A DNA stretch of 64,000 nt from CAYSCX01 sp964429575 (GCA_964429575.1 CAYSCX010000002.1:1-64000); one strand, 5' to 3'. Counted from the first letter of the stretch, positions 1-9,611 are shown. Numbers and translations: made by a program. Notes: a model not told the origin generated them from the letters alone.

Positions 1-615
1 GACGACCGCCAGAGTCGCAAGACCGAATGCGCTCAGCGCGAGCTGCCAGTGCAGCCTCCAAGGCATCAGGGTTCCTGTCCCGATGAGGAAGAGAAAGGTC
101 CCGATAAAGAGCGGCTCGGCGATCCCCCGGTAGAAACAGATCAGTGCAGTGCTTGCGATCACTGTGCTCGAGCCCGCAAACGCAGTGGCCCGCCAATGCC
201 GGTGCATCCACTCCGTGAAGCTCATCGCGAGCACCAGCAAGCCTGCCGCGACCTTGAAAAGATGGATGAAAGCGAGCGCGTCTGCGAGCCCGTGTTCGAC
301 CGAGAAGTAGTTGAGCGAATCAATCGACTCGTAGCCGATTACGAGCAATGCCGCAGCCCGAACTAGCCGTACCCCCCAAAGATTCCGGGTTGCCTCGTCG
401 TGGGCGTAGATTCCGGAATAAGGTTCCGGCTCCCGCGCGTCATCTATTTCGGACGGTGTGGCCGCCGGAATTTGCGTCGCGCCAGCGGCGGGCTTGAAGC
501 CCACTTCGTACCGCCGACCATCGTCGCTCGGGGCTGGGCTTGGCTGCGCCGGTTGGAGCTTTGCTCGTCCGGATTCGCTGCGCCCAAAATCGCTCTGGTT
601 TGGCGAGATGCTCAT
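1..615 (-). CDS. Polytopic membrane protein, C-terminus beyond window edge
   Basis: An open frame of 205 codons runs from an ATG off the left edge without a stop. The first ~80 residues are polar and low-complexity (Pro, Ala, Ser rich), so this part is probably cytoplasmic. Hydrophobic segments follow: LVRAAALLVIGYESI, HLFKVAAGLLVLAMSF, STVIASTALICFY and LFIGTFLFLIGTG, with a further one starting at the edge. This looks like an integral-membrane module of four to five helices that may precede a signalling domain outside the window. No catalytic motif is visible, so no function is assigned. The start is not backed by a clear ribosome binding site. Opposite-strand frames here read as Arg/Pro-rich noise. 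Confidence 0.65.
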   Translation of the reverse strand, partial: MSISPNQSDFGRSESGRAKLQPAQPSPAPSDDGRRYEVGFKPAAGATQIPAATPSEIDDAREPEPYSGIYAHDEATRNLWGVRLVRAAALLVIGYESIDSLNYFSVEHGLADALAFIHLFKVAAGLLVLAMSFTEWMHRHWRATAFAGSSTVIASTALICFYRGIAEPLFIGTFLFLIGTGTLMPWRLHWQLALSAFGLATLAVV

Positions 616-760
616 CAGAGGTTCGCTGTTGAGGTGGCGTTGCACACCTCTTACGTTGGAGTGTGCAAGTGCGATGCCCGGCAATCGTTCCGTAAATGAA
701 TCACTGGGTGGCAAGATAGCGACCCAGATGGAAGTCCCGCGGGGCGGCGGTCGCACTCTC

Positions 761-777
761 CGTCCCGTAACGGGACG
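761..777. terminator. Inverted repeat, possible terminator
   Basis: Seven-base arms CGTCCCG and CGGGACG surround a TAA loop, about 45 bases past the stop of the minus-strand PLP enzyme. No T-run follows, so a rho-independent role is uncertain. Confidence 0.25.
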
Positions 778-822
778 CCGGGGGCGGAGGCCGCGCGGCG
801 CGCGATGCGCCGATCAGAGGTG

Positions 823-1983
823 TCAGCAGAATCTCAGCGCGTGCTCGAAGTCTTCGATCAGATCGTCGCTCGTCTCGAGTCCGACCGAGAGGCGAACCAA
901 TCCGTCGCTGATTCCGGCCCGCGCGCGTTCGTCGGATGACATGCCGGCATGCGAGGTGACGGCTGGCCGCATGATCAACGTCTCGACTCCGCCAAGACTC
1001 GGCGCGCACGTCGGAATTGTCGCGTGTTTGATGAAACGCTCCGCAGCCTCAGTGCCGCCCGCGAGTTCAAAACTCAATACGCCGCCGAATCCGTCAAACA
1101 AGTCACACGCACGGAGATGGTGCGGGTGGCTCTCCAGACCCGGGTAATTGATTCGAGTGACCTTGGGATGCTGCTCCAGGAAGCGGGCAATCTTAAGTGC
1201 ACTCTCGCTCTGATGGCGCACACGCACGCCGAGCGTCTTCATGCCGCGATGCAACAGGTAGCACGCATGCGGATCGAGCACGCCGCCGAGATGATTGAGC
1301 TTGTGGGTCACGCGCTTCACCAGGTCCGCGCGTCCGATCACCGCGCCGGCGACGATGTCGTCGTGGCCGTTGAGGTACTTTGTGGCGCTGTGCAGCGAGA
1401 GATCGAAGCCAATTTCAGGAGGCCGGAAATTCACCGGGCTCGCGAAGGTGTTGTCGATGATCGAGATGAGCTTGTGCTCTCGTGCAAATTCGACCGCCGC
1501 CCGCAGATCACTCACCTGTAGCAGCGGGTTGGACATCGCCTCGACATAGATGGCGCGGGTTTTCGGCCGAAGCATCTCGCGCCACGACGTAGGGTCATCA
1601 CCGTTGACGAAGTCCACTTCAACGCCGAGCGCCGATAGGTCCTGCGTGATGAAATCGTAGGTGCCGCCGTAGAGGCAGTCCTGCGCAAGCATGTGCTCGC
1701 CCGGCTGGAGCACCGTCAGCAAGGTCGTGGAAATCGCCGCCATACCGCTGCCCGCCACGAGCGCCGCTTCTGCATTTTCCAACGCCGCGAGTTTGGCGTG
1801 CAGCACAATGTGGTTGGGAGTGTTATTGAGACGGATGTAACGGATTGCGTGGTAGCTATCCTCGCCGCGGTATTCGAAGGTCGAAGACTGGAAGATCGGC
1901 ATCGTGACTGCGCCGCCAATCAGCGGCTCCGGCTCTCCCGCGTGAACCAGCTTCGAATCGATCCCCTTGATCAACCTCGCCAT
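823..1983 (-). CDS. Cys/Met metabolism PLP-dependent enzyme (cystathionine gamma-synthase/lyase type)
   Basis: Fold-type I PLP enzyme of 386 residues, the usual length for this family. Seen in the sequence: the phosphate-binding GSGMAA near residue 78, the PLP-ring aspartate in IDNTFASP (~177), and the Schiff-base lysine in SATKYLNGH (K202). Family members catalyse gamma-replacement, gamma-elimination or beta-elimination on Cys or homoserine derivatives in trans-sulfuration; the sequence alone does not show whether this is a synthase or a lyase. The start was chosen at the internal ATG because GGAGGAG lies about 7 bases upstream; an ATG-like start 12 codons earlier has no such site. It is divergent from thiO, about 155 bases away. 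Confidence 0.9.
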   Translation of the reverse strand: MARLIKGIDSKLVHAGEPEPLIGGAVTMPIFQSSTFEYRGEDSYHAIRYIRLNNTPNHIVLHAKLAALENAEAALVAGSGMAAISTTLLTVLQPGEHMLAQDCLYGGTYDFITQDLSALGVEVDFVNGDDPTSWREMLRPKTRAIYVEAMSNPLLQVSDLRAAVEFAREHKLISIIDNTFASPVNFRPPEIGFDLSLHSATKYLNGHDDIVAGAVIGRADLVKRVTHKLNHLGGVLDPHACYLLHRGMKTLGVRVRHQSESALKIARFLEQHPKVTRINYPGLESHPHHLRACDLFDGFGGVLSFELAGGTEAAERFIKHATIPTCAPSLGGVETLIMRPAVTSHAGMSSDERARAGISDGLVRLSVGLETSDDLIEDFEHALRFC

Positions 1984-2138
1984 GTTCGGCTCCTCCGGGT
2001 GACACTTTGGTCTTATCATCGACGGAGCGCGGTTTCACGATCGAGTCGGCGCGCCACGAGGGATTCCATGCGTGGGCGGGCGCCGCTAAGCTTGGTCCCG
2101 CACGCGAATCTGCACGCGCAGGTCGTCACAGCGAACGC

Positions 2139-3281
2139 ATGAAAGCAGTCATCATCGGCGGCGGTATCATCGGATGCGCCACGGCGTGGCGCCTTGCCGA
2201 AGAAGGTATCGAGGCCACCGTCCTCGAACGTGGCAGGGTAGGGCAGGAGGCGTCGTGGGCTGCGGCGGGAATGATCGCTCCACAGGGCGAGGCTGACGAG
2301 GCGGATTCGTTCTTTTGGCTCTGCATGGCGGGCAAACGCGCGTTCGATGAGTGTGTTGAGCGGCTGATCGGCGCGAGTGGAATCGATCCCGAGTACGACA
2401 ATCAGGGTCTGTTGTACGTCGCGTTCGAGGAAGACGAACGTCGCAAGTTTGAGTCGCGTGCGAAATGGCAGGCCGAGATAGGCGCGGAAGCGCGGTTGCT
2501 CACGGCCGTTGAAGCGCACCAACTCGCGCCCGCGCTTTCCCCTCAGGTGATCGCAGCGCTCCACCTGCCGGGCAACCGGCGGGTCGATAACCGCAAGCTC
2601 ACGCAGGCCTACGCATCGGCGGCCGTACGCGGCGGAGCCGAATTTGTCGAGGGCGCACGCGTCGATGAGATCATCGTACGCAACGGACGCGCGACCGGCG
2701 TGCGTATGCATAATGGCTCGACGCACGAGGGCGACATCATAATCAACGCTGCCGGATCATGGGCGAGCGAGATACGAGGTCTCGAGGCCGATCGCATTCG
2801 ATTCTTCCCGGTACGCGGTCAGATCGTGTGCTTCGAGGCGCGCCCGGGCCTGCTTGGCCCAACGCTCTATTCTGGCGGCGGACATCTGGTGCCGCGCCGC
2901 GACGGCCGCATCCTCGCGGGAGCGGTTTTCGAAGAGGCAGGCTACAACAAGACGGTGACGATGGAGGGCATCGCGCACGTCGCCAACGAGGCGCATCGCG
3001 TTGTGCCGGCGCTCAGTGGCATCGCGTTTCGCGAAGCGTGGGCGGGGCTTCGGCCGGCGACGGACGACTTGATGCCGGTCATCGGCGCGTCGCCCAATGT
3101 CCACAACGTTCTGTATGCGGCAGGCCACTTCCGAAGCGGCATTCTGCTCTCAGCGCTGACCGGAAATCTGATGGCGGATCTCACAATGGGGCGAAAGCCG
3201 CATCTGGATCTCTCGCCATTTTCTCCTGCGCGATTCACTTCGGGCGCACCGATCGTAAAGCGGAGTCCGTCACATACATGA
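2139..3281 (+). CDS. thiO: Glycine oxidase ThiO, FAD-dependent amino acid oxidase
   Basis: DAO-family flavoenzyme of 380 residues. An N-terminal Rossmann dinucleotide-binding site, GGGIIG (residues 8-13), is followed by the FAD-site aspartate/glutamate strand (ATVLERG). The middle carries VDNRKLTQAY, typical of ThiO substrate-domain entry, and the C-terminus carries AWAGLRPATDD and AAGHFRSGILL, the second FAD-contact region. Glycine oxidase oxidises glycine to iminoglycine, which feeds thiazole formation in thiamine synthesis. No other thi gene is nearby, so the pathway assignment rests on family similarity. The ATG at the start of the Rossmann strand was chosen over an upstream start that would add 44 atypical residues. 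The stop overlaps the next gene by ATGA. Confidence 0.87.
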   Translation: MKAVIIGGGIIGCATAWRLAEEGIEATVLERGRVGQEASWAAAGMIAPQGEADEADSFFWLCMAGKRAFDECVERLIGASGIDPEYDNQGLLYVAFEEDERRKFESRAKWQAEIGAEARLLTAVEAHQLAPALSPQVIAALHLPGNRRVDNRKLTQAYASAAVRGGAEFVEGARVDEIIVRNGRATGVRMHNGSTHEGDIIINAAGSWASEIRGLEADRIRFFPVRGQIVCFEARPGLLGPTLYSGGGHLVPRRDGRILAGAVFEEAGYNKTVTMEGIAHVANEAHRVVPALSGIAFREAWAGLRPATDDLMPVIGASPNVHNVLYAAGHFRSGILLSALTGNLMADLTMGRKPHLDLSPFSPARFTSGAPIVKRSPSHT

Positions 3282-3643
3282 GCAGCGCGGTACTTGCTAT
3301 TATTCGCGACTTGTTCTTCCGGTCGAAGATCGATGCGGTCGCTTCGGCGATCGGCGCGGAGGTCGCATACGCGTCCGATTTATCGGCGGCTACGAGGCGA
3401 TGCGGGGAACTTGCGCCGTGGCTGGTGATCATCGATCTGTCCGACTCCGCGGTCGCTGCCTCGCAAGCCGCCGAAGCGATTCGAGCAGCCGCCCCTGGCG
3501 CGCGCCTTATCGGTTTTGCGTCGCACGTCGATGTGAAAACGCTCAACGCTGCGCGTGACGCGGGCTTCGATGCGGCGTTGTCAAAGAGTGAGTTTACCAC
3601 GCAGCTTCCCGGGCTGTTGAAGCCGGTATCCGCTACGTCCTGA
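3278..3643 (+). CDS. Degenerate response-regulator receiver-like protein
   Basis: A 121-residue single-domain protein translationally coupled to thiO through an ATGA overlap. The fold pattern is CheY-like: a hydrophobic strand followed by Asp in VIIDLSD (D53, the phospho-acceptor position), then a strand LIGFASHVD and a Lys in ALSKSEF (K103, the conserved receiver lysine). The usual paired acidic residues at the end of strand 1 are reduced to a single Asp (AIIRDLFF), so phosphorylation may be lost or altered. There is no DNA-binding output domain. A stand-alone receiver or pseudo-receiver coupled to a flavin oxidase is unusual; it could also be an unrelated Rossmann-like protein. Confidence 0.65.
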   Translation: MSSAVLAIIRDLFFRSKIDAVASAIGAEVAYASDLSAATRRCGELAPWLVIIDLSDSAVAASQAAEAIRAAAPGARLIGFASHVDVKTLNAARDAGFDAALSKSEFTTQLPGLLKPVSATS

Positions 3644-3667
3644 TCGCCGCTCTCCACTCGCGCCGGC

Positions 3668-3684
3668 CGGTGGTATAACCACCG
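3668..3684 (+). promoter_or_regulatory. Perfect 7-bp hairpin containing a -10-like TATAAC, directly upstream of lhr
   Basis: Arms CGGTGGT and ACCACCG flank ATA and end three bases before the lhr start codon. TATAAC inside it is a plausible -10 hexamer, which would put the transcript start at or next to the ATG. No Shine-Dalgarno sequence is visible. The site could be a leaderless-mRNA promoter or an operator. Confidence 0.3.
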
Positions 3685-3687
3685 TCG

Positions 3688-6600
3688 ATGCCATCTTCGC
3701 TGGACGCATTTCATCCAGCCGTCCGAACCTGGTTCGAACGCCGCTTCGGTGCGCCGTCGCGCGCGCAGGAACTCGGCTGGCCCGTGATTGGCGAAGCAGC
3801 GCGGACGGCCGGCCACGACGTTCTGCTGTGCGCGCCCACCGGCAGCGGCAAGACGCTCGCCGCCTTCATGTGGGCGATCGACACGCTGACGCACGAGGCG
3901 GAGCGGGGCGCGCTGCGCGACGAGGTGTCGCTTCTGTACGTCTCGCCGCTCAAGGCGCTCGCGAACGACATCCGGCTCAATCTCGATGAGCCGCTCAACG
4001 GGGTGCGCACGATCGCCGCCGAGATGCAGCTCGATCTCGGCGTTATTCGTGCCGGGCTTCGCACCGGAGACACCACCGCGTCGGAGCGCAGCTCGATGCT
4101 CAAGCGTCCGCCGCAGATTCTAGTGACGACGCCGGAGTCGCTGTTCATCCTGCTGACCTCGCCGCGTTTTCGCACCAAGCTAGCTGCCATCCGTCACGTG
4201 ATCGTCGATGAGCTGCACGCAATCGCCGGCAACAAGCGTGGCGCCCACCTCGCGCTTACGCTGGAACGGCTCGAGCGGATGGTGCGCGCGGCCGGCAATC
4301 CACGCCCGGTGCGCATCGGGCTCTCCGCGACGTTGAACCCGATCGAACGCCTCGCCGAATTTCTCGCGGGTTTCGACGTTTCGTTGTGCGGCGAACGCAG
4401 TCCGCGTCCGGTGTGCATTGTGCGCGCGGATGATCGTGCCCGCGCGCTCGACATGCGCGTAATTGCGCCCGGTCCCGAGCTCGGTCCGCTCGCGACTCAT
4501 CAGCATTGGGACGCGATGTACGACGAACTGGCGCGGCTTATCGGGGAGCATCGCACGACGCTGGTATTCACGTTGAGCCGCCGTTGGGCAGAACGCGTCG
4601 CATTGAATCTTCAGAGGCGGGTCGGCGCCGACGCGGTGATGGCTCATCACGGAAGTCTCGCGCGCAAGGAGCGCCTCGACGCCGAACAGAAACTCAAGCG
4701 GGGCGAACTCAAGGCGATTGTCGCAACCGCGTCGCTGGAACTCGGCATCGATGTCGGCGCGGTCGATCTGGTCTGCCAAATCGATTCGCCCAAGTCCATC
4801 TCAACCGCGATACAGCGGGTCGGACGGTCCGGCCACAGCCTCGGCGCAACGCCGAAGGGCCGGTTCTTCGCGCTGACGCTCGACGATCTGGTGGAATGCG
4901 CGGCGGCGGTCCGCGCGATTCGCAGCGGCCACCTCGACGAAGTCGAAATCCCCTCCGGATGTCTTGACGTCGCCGCGCAGCAGATCGTAGCAATCGCCGC
5001 TGAAGAAGAGGACATCGCCGAGCGCGAGCTTCTCCAAATCCTGCGCGCCGCCTACAACTTCGGCGCGCTGGACGGTGCGGCGCTGCACAAACTCATCGAG
5101 CAGATGTCGTCGGAGCTGTGCGAACGCATTCAAGGCGCCGCGCCGAAGATTTTCTACGACCGCGGGCATCAACGAGTGCGGCCGCGCCGCGGCGCGCGCC
5201 TCGCCGTGATCACATCGGGCGGCACCATCCCGGAAGCGGGCAACTACGACGTAGTGATCGAGTCGCAGGGCCGCAAAGTTGGCGACGTAGAAGAGGACTT
5301 TGCGCAGGAGTCCGCGCGGGGCGACGTGTTCTCGCTTGGCTCGATGCCATGGCAAATCCAGCGAATCTCGCGCGGACGCCTCATGGTCGAACCAGCGCCC
5401 GGCATGGCGCCGACGCTGCCGTTCTGGCAGACCGAGGCGGCGGGTCGTTCGATGGCGCTGTCCCGCGAGATCGCCGAGCTGCGCCGTGAGATCGCATCGC
5501 GCTTGAATGACGGCGATGCGGCGGCGCGTTGGCTCGCGCAAGAGTGCTCTCTCGATGAAAACTCGGCGCGTCAGGCAGTGGATTACGTCCGGCGCGGGAT
5601 CGCCGCACTTGGCGTGGTGCCAGACGAGCGCACCATCGTAGTTGAACGTTTCTTCGACGGCCTCGGCGGCACACAAATCGTCATCCACTCGCCATTCGGA
5701 ATCCGGTTCAATCGAGGCCTGGGGCTCGCGATCCGAAAACGCCTCTGCCAGAGCTTCGACTTCGAGATTCAAGCGTCGGCGATCGACGACGGCGCTCTTC
5801 TCGCTCTCAATTCGCGCCACAGCTTTGCACTCGAAGAGTTGCCTTCGATGCTTAATTCGCGCACTGCGCGTGACGTGCTGGTGCAAGCGTTGCTCGCGGC
5901 GCCCATGTTCGAGGTGCGCTTCCGCCACGTTGCAAGCCGCGCGCTGACTGTCATGCGAGCAAGCCGTGGCCGCAAAGTACCGGCGTGGATTCAGCGCCTC
6001 CGTTCGCAAGAGCTGTTGACCGCGCTCTTCCCGGGCCAGCAGGCGTGTTTCGAGAACCGACCGCCGAAAATCGAAGTGCCCGATCACTATGTGTTGGGAG
6101 AGACGCTCAGGGAGTGTTTGGAAGAGTCCACAGACGTGAATGGGCTCGTGTCGTTTTTGGAGGGAATCGAGCGGGGGACGGTGCGAACCGTGTTTGTAGA
6201 TTCGATTTCACCCAGCGTTTTCGCACATCGCCTGCTGCTTGCGTGGGATTATTCGTTCCTGGATGACGGGGAGCGCGGCAATCGGCGGAGCCGCACCGTC
6301 CAGATGAACCGCGGAATGGCTGAAGACGTTTTTCGCTCTGAAGATCTGTCGGAAATGCTCGCCGCGGAGGCGGTTGAGGCGGTGGTAGCGGAGGCGACCG
6401 GGCGGTCGGCGGGGCGGAGGCCGCGCAACGCTGACGAGCTGTACGAGTTGATTCGCGCGCATGGATCGATGACATCGCCGGAGGTCGAAGATCGCGGGGG
6501 AGAAGCGGGGCGCGGGCTGGCAAGCGAGTTGACGGCGGCGGGGCGCTTGGTGCGTGCGCGAGTCGGCGGCGATAGCGTCGAGAAATTCATTGCGGTCGAG

Positions 6601-8196
6601 GATGTTGATATTTTCCGCGCCGCGTACGGCGACGCATTCGAAACCGAAGCGGCAAGTGCGGATCGGGCGGGCGAAGCGCGCGATGCGGACGCAGCGAACG
6701 TCGAGGTAGTTCGGCGGGCGCTCAGAACGTCGGGGCCGGTTGTGCCGCAGGACCTGGTAGCCCGGCTCAATCTCCCGGGCACGCGAATCGACGCGGCGCT
6801 CTTATCGCTGGAGGCGAGCGGCGCAATCTTTCGGGGACATTTCACGTCGGCTGAAATCGAGCAGTGGTGCGACCGCTATAACCTGGAGCGCATTCACCGG
6901 ATGACGCTTGCGCGCGTGCGCGCGGAAATCGAACCGTGCAGCGACGATGAGTTCGCGGCGTTTCGCACCCGCTGGATGCATCTCGGCGGCGCCGGAACCG
7001 CGGCGGGCGAGGACGCGCTCGAGACGGTACTGACGCAACTTGCCGGGGTGGCATTCACGCCGGAGCAGTGGGAGACGGCGATACTTCCCGCGCGGATTCC
7101 GGGTTATCGGCCGGAACAACTCGATCTGCTGTGCCTCAGCGGCCGATTTTTTTGGGCGGCGATTCGAGATTCAGATGCGCACACCGATCGTCCAACGAAA
7201 ATCGCGTTCTTTGATCGTGAGCGAGCGGCGTTGGCGCCCGCGGCACGCGCGGCCGAGCCCGACCAACCGAGAGATCTCGTAGTGTTGTCGGTGCTGCGCG
7301 AGGGCGGGGCGCAGTACCTCGACCAGGTGGCCGACCGTGCGGACCTTTCGGAGCGCGACACGCTGGCGGCGCTGTGGCGGCTGGCGGCGGCAGGCTTTGT
7401 AACCAACGACAGTTTCGCGCCATTGCGGATGCTCGCATCGGCGCCTGACGCGCTCCGCGCCGTCGAGAGCGACGATCGCCGGAACGTGCGCCGCGACGCG
7501 CGGATGCGCGCGCGGATGAAGTCGAGCATCGCGGGGCGCTGGTCGGCGATCGCGCGCCCGCGTACCGAACCGGGGTCCGGCCTCGATGCGGTGCGCGAGC
7601 TTGCAATGCTGCTGCTCGAGCGCAACGGAATCCTGACGCGCGAGATGCTGGCGCTCGAATCGCTCGCGATGTCGTGGCGGGAGCTGTCGTTCGCGCTGCG
7701 GCGGCTCGAATTCGCCGGAACAATCCGCCGCGGCTGGTACGTGCGATCGCTTTCGGGCGAACAGTATGCGCTGCCTGAGGCCGTCGAGGCGCTGCGCGCG
7801 GCGCGCGCGGTCAATCCTGCGCGCGAGCGTCCGGTTGCGCTTTCCGCAATCGATCCGGCGAATCCCTACGGCGCGATGCTACCCGGATGCGCGGTTTCGC
7901 GCGACGCATCGAACCTAGTGGTGCTGCGTGCGGGGCGCTTCGTGCTGGGGCTCGCGGCGCGCGCGCTGGTCAGCGCCGGCGGTCTCGATGACGACGGATT
8001 TGGAGCGGCGGTGGCGGCGCTATGCGCGGCGCGTGCGAAGATCGCTGTCGATACGATCGACGCAGCGCCTGCGCTGAGGTCGGCGCGGGTCGGGCTGTTG
8101 GCGTCGATGCGCTTTCATTCCGACGGACGCGCGCTGGTGTTCGACGGCCTCCACGGACCGGTGCCGGCGCGCGCCCACGCCGAACATCGCTGCTAG
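3688..8196 (+). CDS. lhr: ATP-dependent helicase Lhr, full-length form
   Basis: Superfamily 2 3'-5' helicase of 1502 residues, close to the long enterobacterial Lhr and much longer than Lhr-Core. Motifs seen in order: Q-motif region, Walker A APTGSGKT (49-56), Walker B DELH (174-177), motif III SAT (213-215), helicase C-domain, and motif VI QRVGRSGH (376-383). Winged-helix and Lhr-core beta-bundle sequence follows to about residue 880, then a long C-terminal extension. In characterised long Lhr proteins that extension carries a uracil-DNA glycosylase activity, implying a role in DNA repair; the extension here has not been checked for the active-site residues. The stop interlocks with that of the convergent peptidase on a CTAG. 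Confidence 0.93.
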   Translation: MPSSLDAFHPAVRTWFERRFGAPSRAQELGWPVIGEAARTAGHDVLLCAPTGSGKTLAAFMWAIDTLTHEAERGALRDEVSLLYVSPLKALANDIRLNLDEPLNGVRTIAAEMQLDLGVIRAGLRTGDTTASERSSMLKRPPQILVTTPESLFILLTSPRFRTKLAAIRHVIVDELHAIAGNKRGAHLALTLERLERMVRAAGNPRPVRIGLSATLNPIERLAEFLAGFDVSLCGERSPRPVCIVRADDRARALDMRVIAPGPELGPLATHQHWDAMYDELARLIGEHRTTLVFTLSRRWAERVALNLQRRVGADAVMAHHGSLARKERLDAEQKLKRGELKAIVATASLELGIDVGAVDLVCQIDSPKSISTAIQRVGRSGHSLGATPKGRFFALTLDDLVECAAAVRAIRSGHLDEVEIPSGCLDVAAQQIVAIAAEEEDIAERELLQILRAAYNFGALDGAALHKLIEQMSSELCERIQGAAPKIFYDRGHQRVRPRRGARLAVITSGGTIPEAGNYDVVIESQGRKVGDVEEDFAQESARGDVFSLGSMPWQIQRISRGRLMVEPAPGMAPTLPFWQTEAAGRSMALSREIAELRREIASRLNDGDAAARWLAQECSLDENSARQAVDYVRRGIAALGVVPDERTIVVERFFDGLGGTQIVIHSPFGIRFNRGLGLAIRKRLCQSFDFEIQASAIDDGALLALNSRHSFALEELPSMLNSRTARDVLVQALLAAPMFEVRFRHVASRALTVMRASRGRKVPAWIQRLRSQELLTALFPGQQACFENRPPKIEVPDHYVLGETLRECLEESTDVNGLVSFLEGIERGTVRTVFVDSISPSVFAHRLLLAWDYSFLDDGERGNRRSRTVQMNRGMAEDVFRSEDLSEMLAAEAVEAVVAEATGRSAGRRPRNADELYELIRAHGSMTSPEVEDRGGEAGRGLASELTAAGRLVRARVGGDSVEKFIAVEDVDIFRAAYGDAFETEAASADRAGEARDADAANVEVVRRALRTSGPVVPQDLVARLNLPGTRIDAALLSLEASGAIFRGHFTSAEIEQWCDRYNLERIHRMTLARVRAEIEPCSDDEFAAFRTRWMHLGGAGTAAGEDALETVLTQLAGVAFTPEQWETAILPARIPGYRPEQLDLLCLSGRFFWAAIRDSDAHTDRPTKIAFFDRERAALAPAARAAEPDQPRDLVVLSVLREGGAQYLDQVADRADLSERDTLAALWRLAAAGFVTNDSFAPLRMLASAPDALRAVESDDRRNVRRDARMRARMKSSIAGRWSAIARPRTEPGSGLDAVRELAMLLLERNGILTREMLALESLAMSWRELSFALRRLEFAGTIRRGWYVRSLSGEQYALPEAVEALRAARAVNPARERPVALSAIDPANPYGAMLPGCAVSRDASNLVVLRAGRFVLGLAARALVSAGGLDDDGFGAAVAALCAARAKIAVDTIDAAPALRSARVGLLASMRFHSDGRALVFDGLHGPVPARAHAEHRC

Positions 8197-9389
8197 TAGG
8201 CGACTATCTCGCCGGTCTCGACGACGCGCGTCGGCACGCCATCGAGTGCCGCGGGAATCGACGCGCGCACATCGGGCGTGTCGCTCTCGACGTACACCTC
8301 GATCACCTTCTGGCCGCGGGCATTTTGGGCGATGCCGGTTCCGATGACGCCGCGAACGTTCCTGAGATTCGCCTCGTGACGATCGCGCACTTTCGCGGCC
8401 GCTTCGATTGCCGCATCTGCCGGACCGCCGCCGCTCGCCGTTGAACTGCTCGCGGTCGCGGTCGAAGGTGAAAGGGAGACGCCGCAGGAGCCCACCATGC
8501 TCAAGTCGCCAAGCGCGTGCAAGACGGCGCCAATCGGATTCGCGATCGTCGTCGTGCTGCTGCCGGCGAAGAGCAACCCGACCGCGCGCGGACAGGCGTC
8601 GCGCGTCACGATGAGCGAGCCGGAGTCGCCGCCGGCGCTGAACGTACTCGAGCTAATCATGATCTGTCCCGTGTAGTTCGCGGTGCCGGATGCAACGGCC
8701 CCGCAACTCTTGGAGTAACGGACGCTCACGTTGACGCTGACGGCAGCGATAGTGCCGGTGGTGAGGCACGTGGTGCGGCCCATCTTCTGGACCGCCAGGT
8801 TCAGAGCCGGGTTCGCGGTGTTCGGGCTCAGGCTACCGATGTTCGCGATCAGACCTTCGGGATCGACTGCGCCGCCAACCACGGTCGCGATGGCCGCATC
8901 AACTGTATTGCTGCCGAACTTGCCGAAAACCAGCGGTTCCTAATCGGACAGAGCCGCAACCTTGCTGTCCGAGACCGCCACGCACGAGCTGTCCGCGAGA
9001 CCGGGTTGAATGATGTCTTCGCCCAAGGAAGCGGAGCTGGTCGCAGTGCTCTGGCGGGCGAGCACGTGGTTGTTGGAGAGAATGTAGTCGTTCGGGCCGT
9101 TGGTGACGAGAGAGCCGAGCGTTCCCACGCAGCAGAAGCCGCCGCCGATATCATTGACGTTGCCGCCGGAGACGCCGAGTTTGATTGGCCGCCCCTGGAA
9201 TGTTTTCTGCGTACACGCCGGTGTCGGTGTTGGACTCGGCGCGGGTGTGGGACTCGGACTCGTAGTCGGCGTCGGCGTTGGTGGCTTGCCCGGGACTCCT
9301 CCGGGGGCGGCCAAAACCGGAATCGTCGTCCAAAGCGCGACAAGCAGAATGAGCGCCGCTATCTTTAGAAGTGAACTCTTGCCACGCAT
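8193..9389 (-). pseudogene. Secreted trypsin-like serine peptidase split by an in-frame amber codon
   Basis: One reading frame with a single TAG at codon 150. The N-terminal part has a signal peptide (LLKIAALILLVALWTTIP), a Thr/Pro linker and the catalytic His in SNNHVLA (H108). The C-terminal part has the nucleophile in GGDSGSL (S256 in continuous numbering) and a tail with VIGTGIAQNARGQKVIEVYV. Past the TAG the frame continues coherently as EPLVFGKFGSNTVDAAIA, so nothing except one codon is broken. Without readthrough, the N-terminal product lacks Ser; a GTG restart at 8882 would give a signal-less product lacking His. It may be a recent pseudogene, a consensus error or a suppressed stop. 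Usual family length is about 400 residues, as the joined frame gives. Confidence 0.75.
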
Positions 9390-9457
9390 CGACCGGTCTC
9401 CCGCGGTACGCCTACAAAATGTCTGATTCAGAATAGCGGGGCGTTACTCCGGAGGAA

Positions 9458-9490
9458 ACCTTTGCGTAACGACTGGCGTCAGTTCTTGAT
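9458..9490 (+). repeat. 33-base dispersed repeat, copy 1
   Basis: It begins ACCTTTGCGTAACGACTGG and continues with CGTCAGTTCTTGATG. The same sequence, with one C/T change, occurs on the opposite strand near 22.19 kb; shorter relatives (CCTTCGCGTAACTGG, GTTTGCATAACCGACG) sit in two other intergenic regions. Confidence 0.7.
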
Positions 9491-9508
9491 GACAATTTGA
9501 GGAAAGAA

Positions 9509-9528
9509 GGGCGCATCGCGATGCGCCC
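9509..9528. repeat. GGGCGCA palindromic repeat, copy 1
   Basis: Perfect 20-base palindrome (arms GGGCGCATCG/CGATGCGCCC) followed by CTACG. It is identical to the copy at 38.2 kb. Confidence 0.7.
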
Positions 9529-9611
9529 CTACGCCCTCTCCCGCTCGCATGGCTTTGCCTACGAGCGGCCTCTCCCAAGTCAGGGAGAGGCGAACCTACG
9601 CAGAACAGGAT

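Noticed and set aside
4801..6087. 428-codon minus-strand open frame
   Set aside because: Antisense of lhr; the composition is Arg/Ala/His-rich as expected for a GC-rich antisense frame, and lhr motifs are intact.
8940..8942. Stop codon read as selenocysteine or pyrrolysine
   Set aside because: Selenocysteine uses TGA, and nothing indicates pyrrolysine genes; a plain mutation is simpler.
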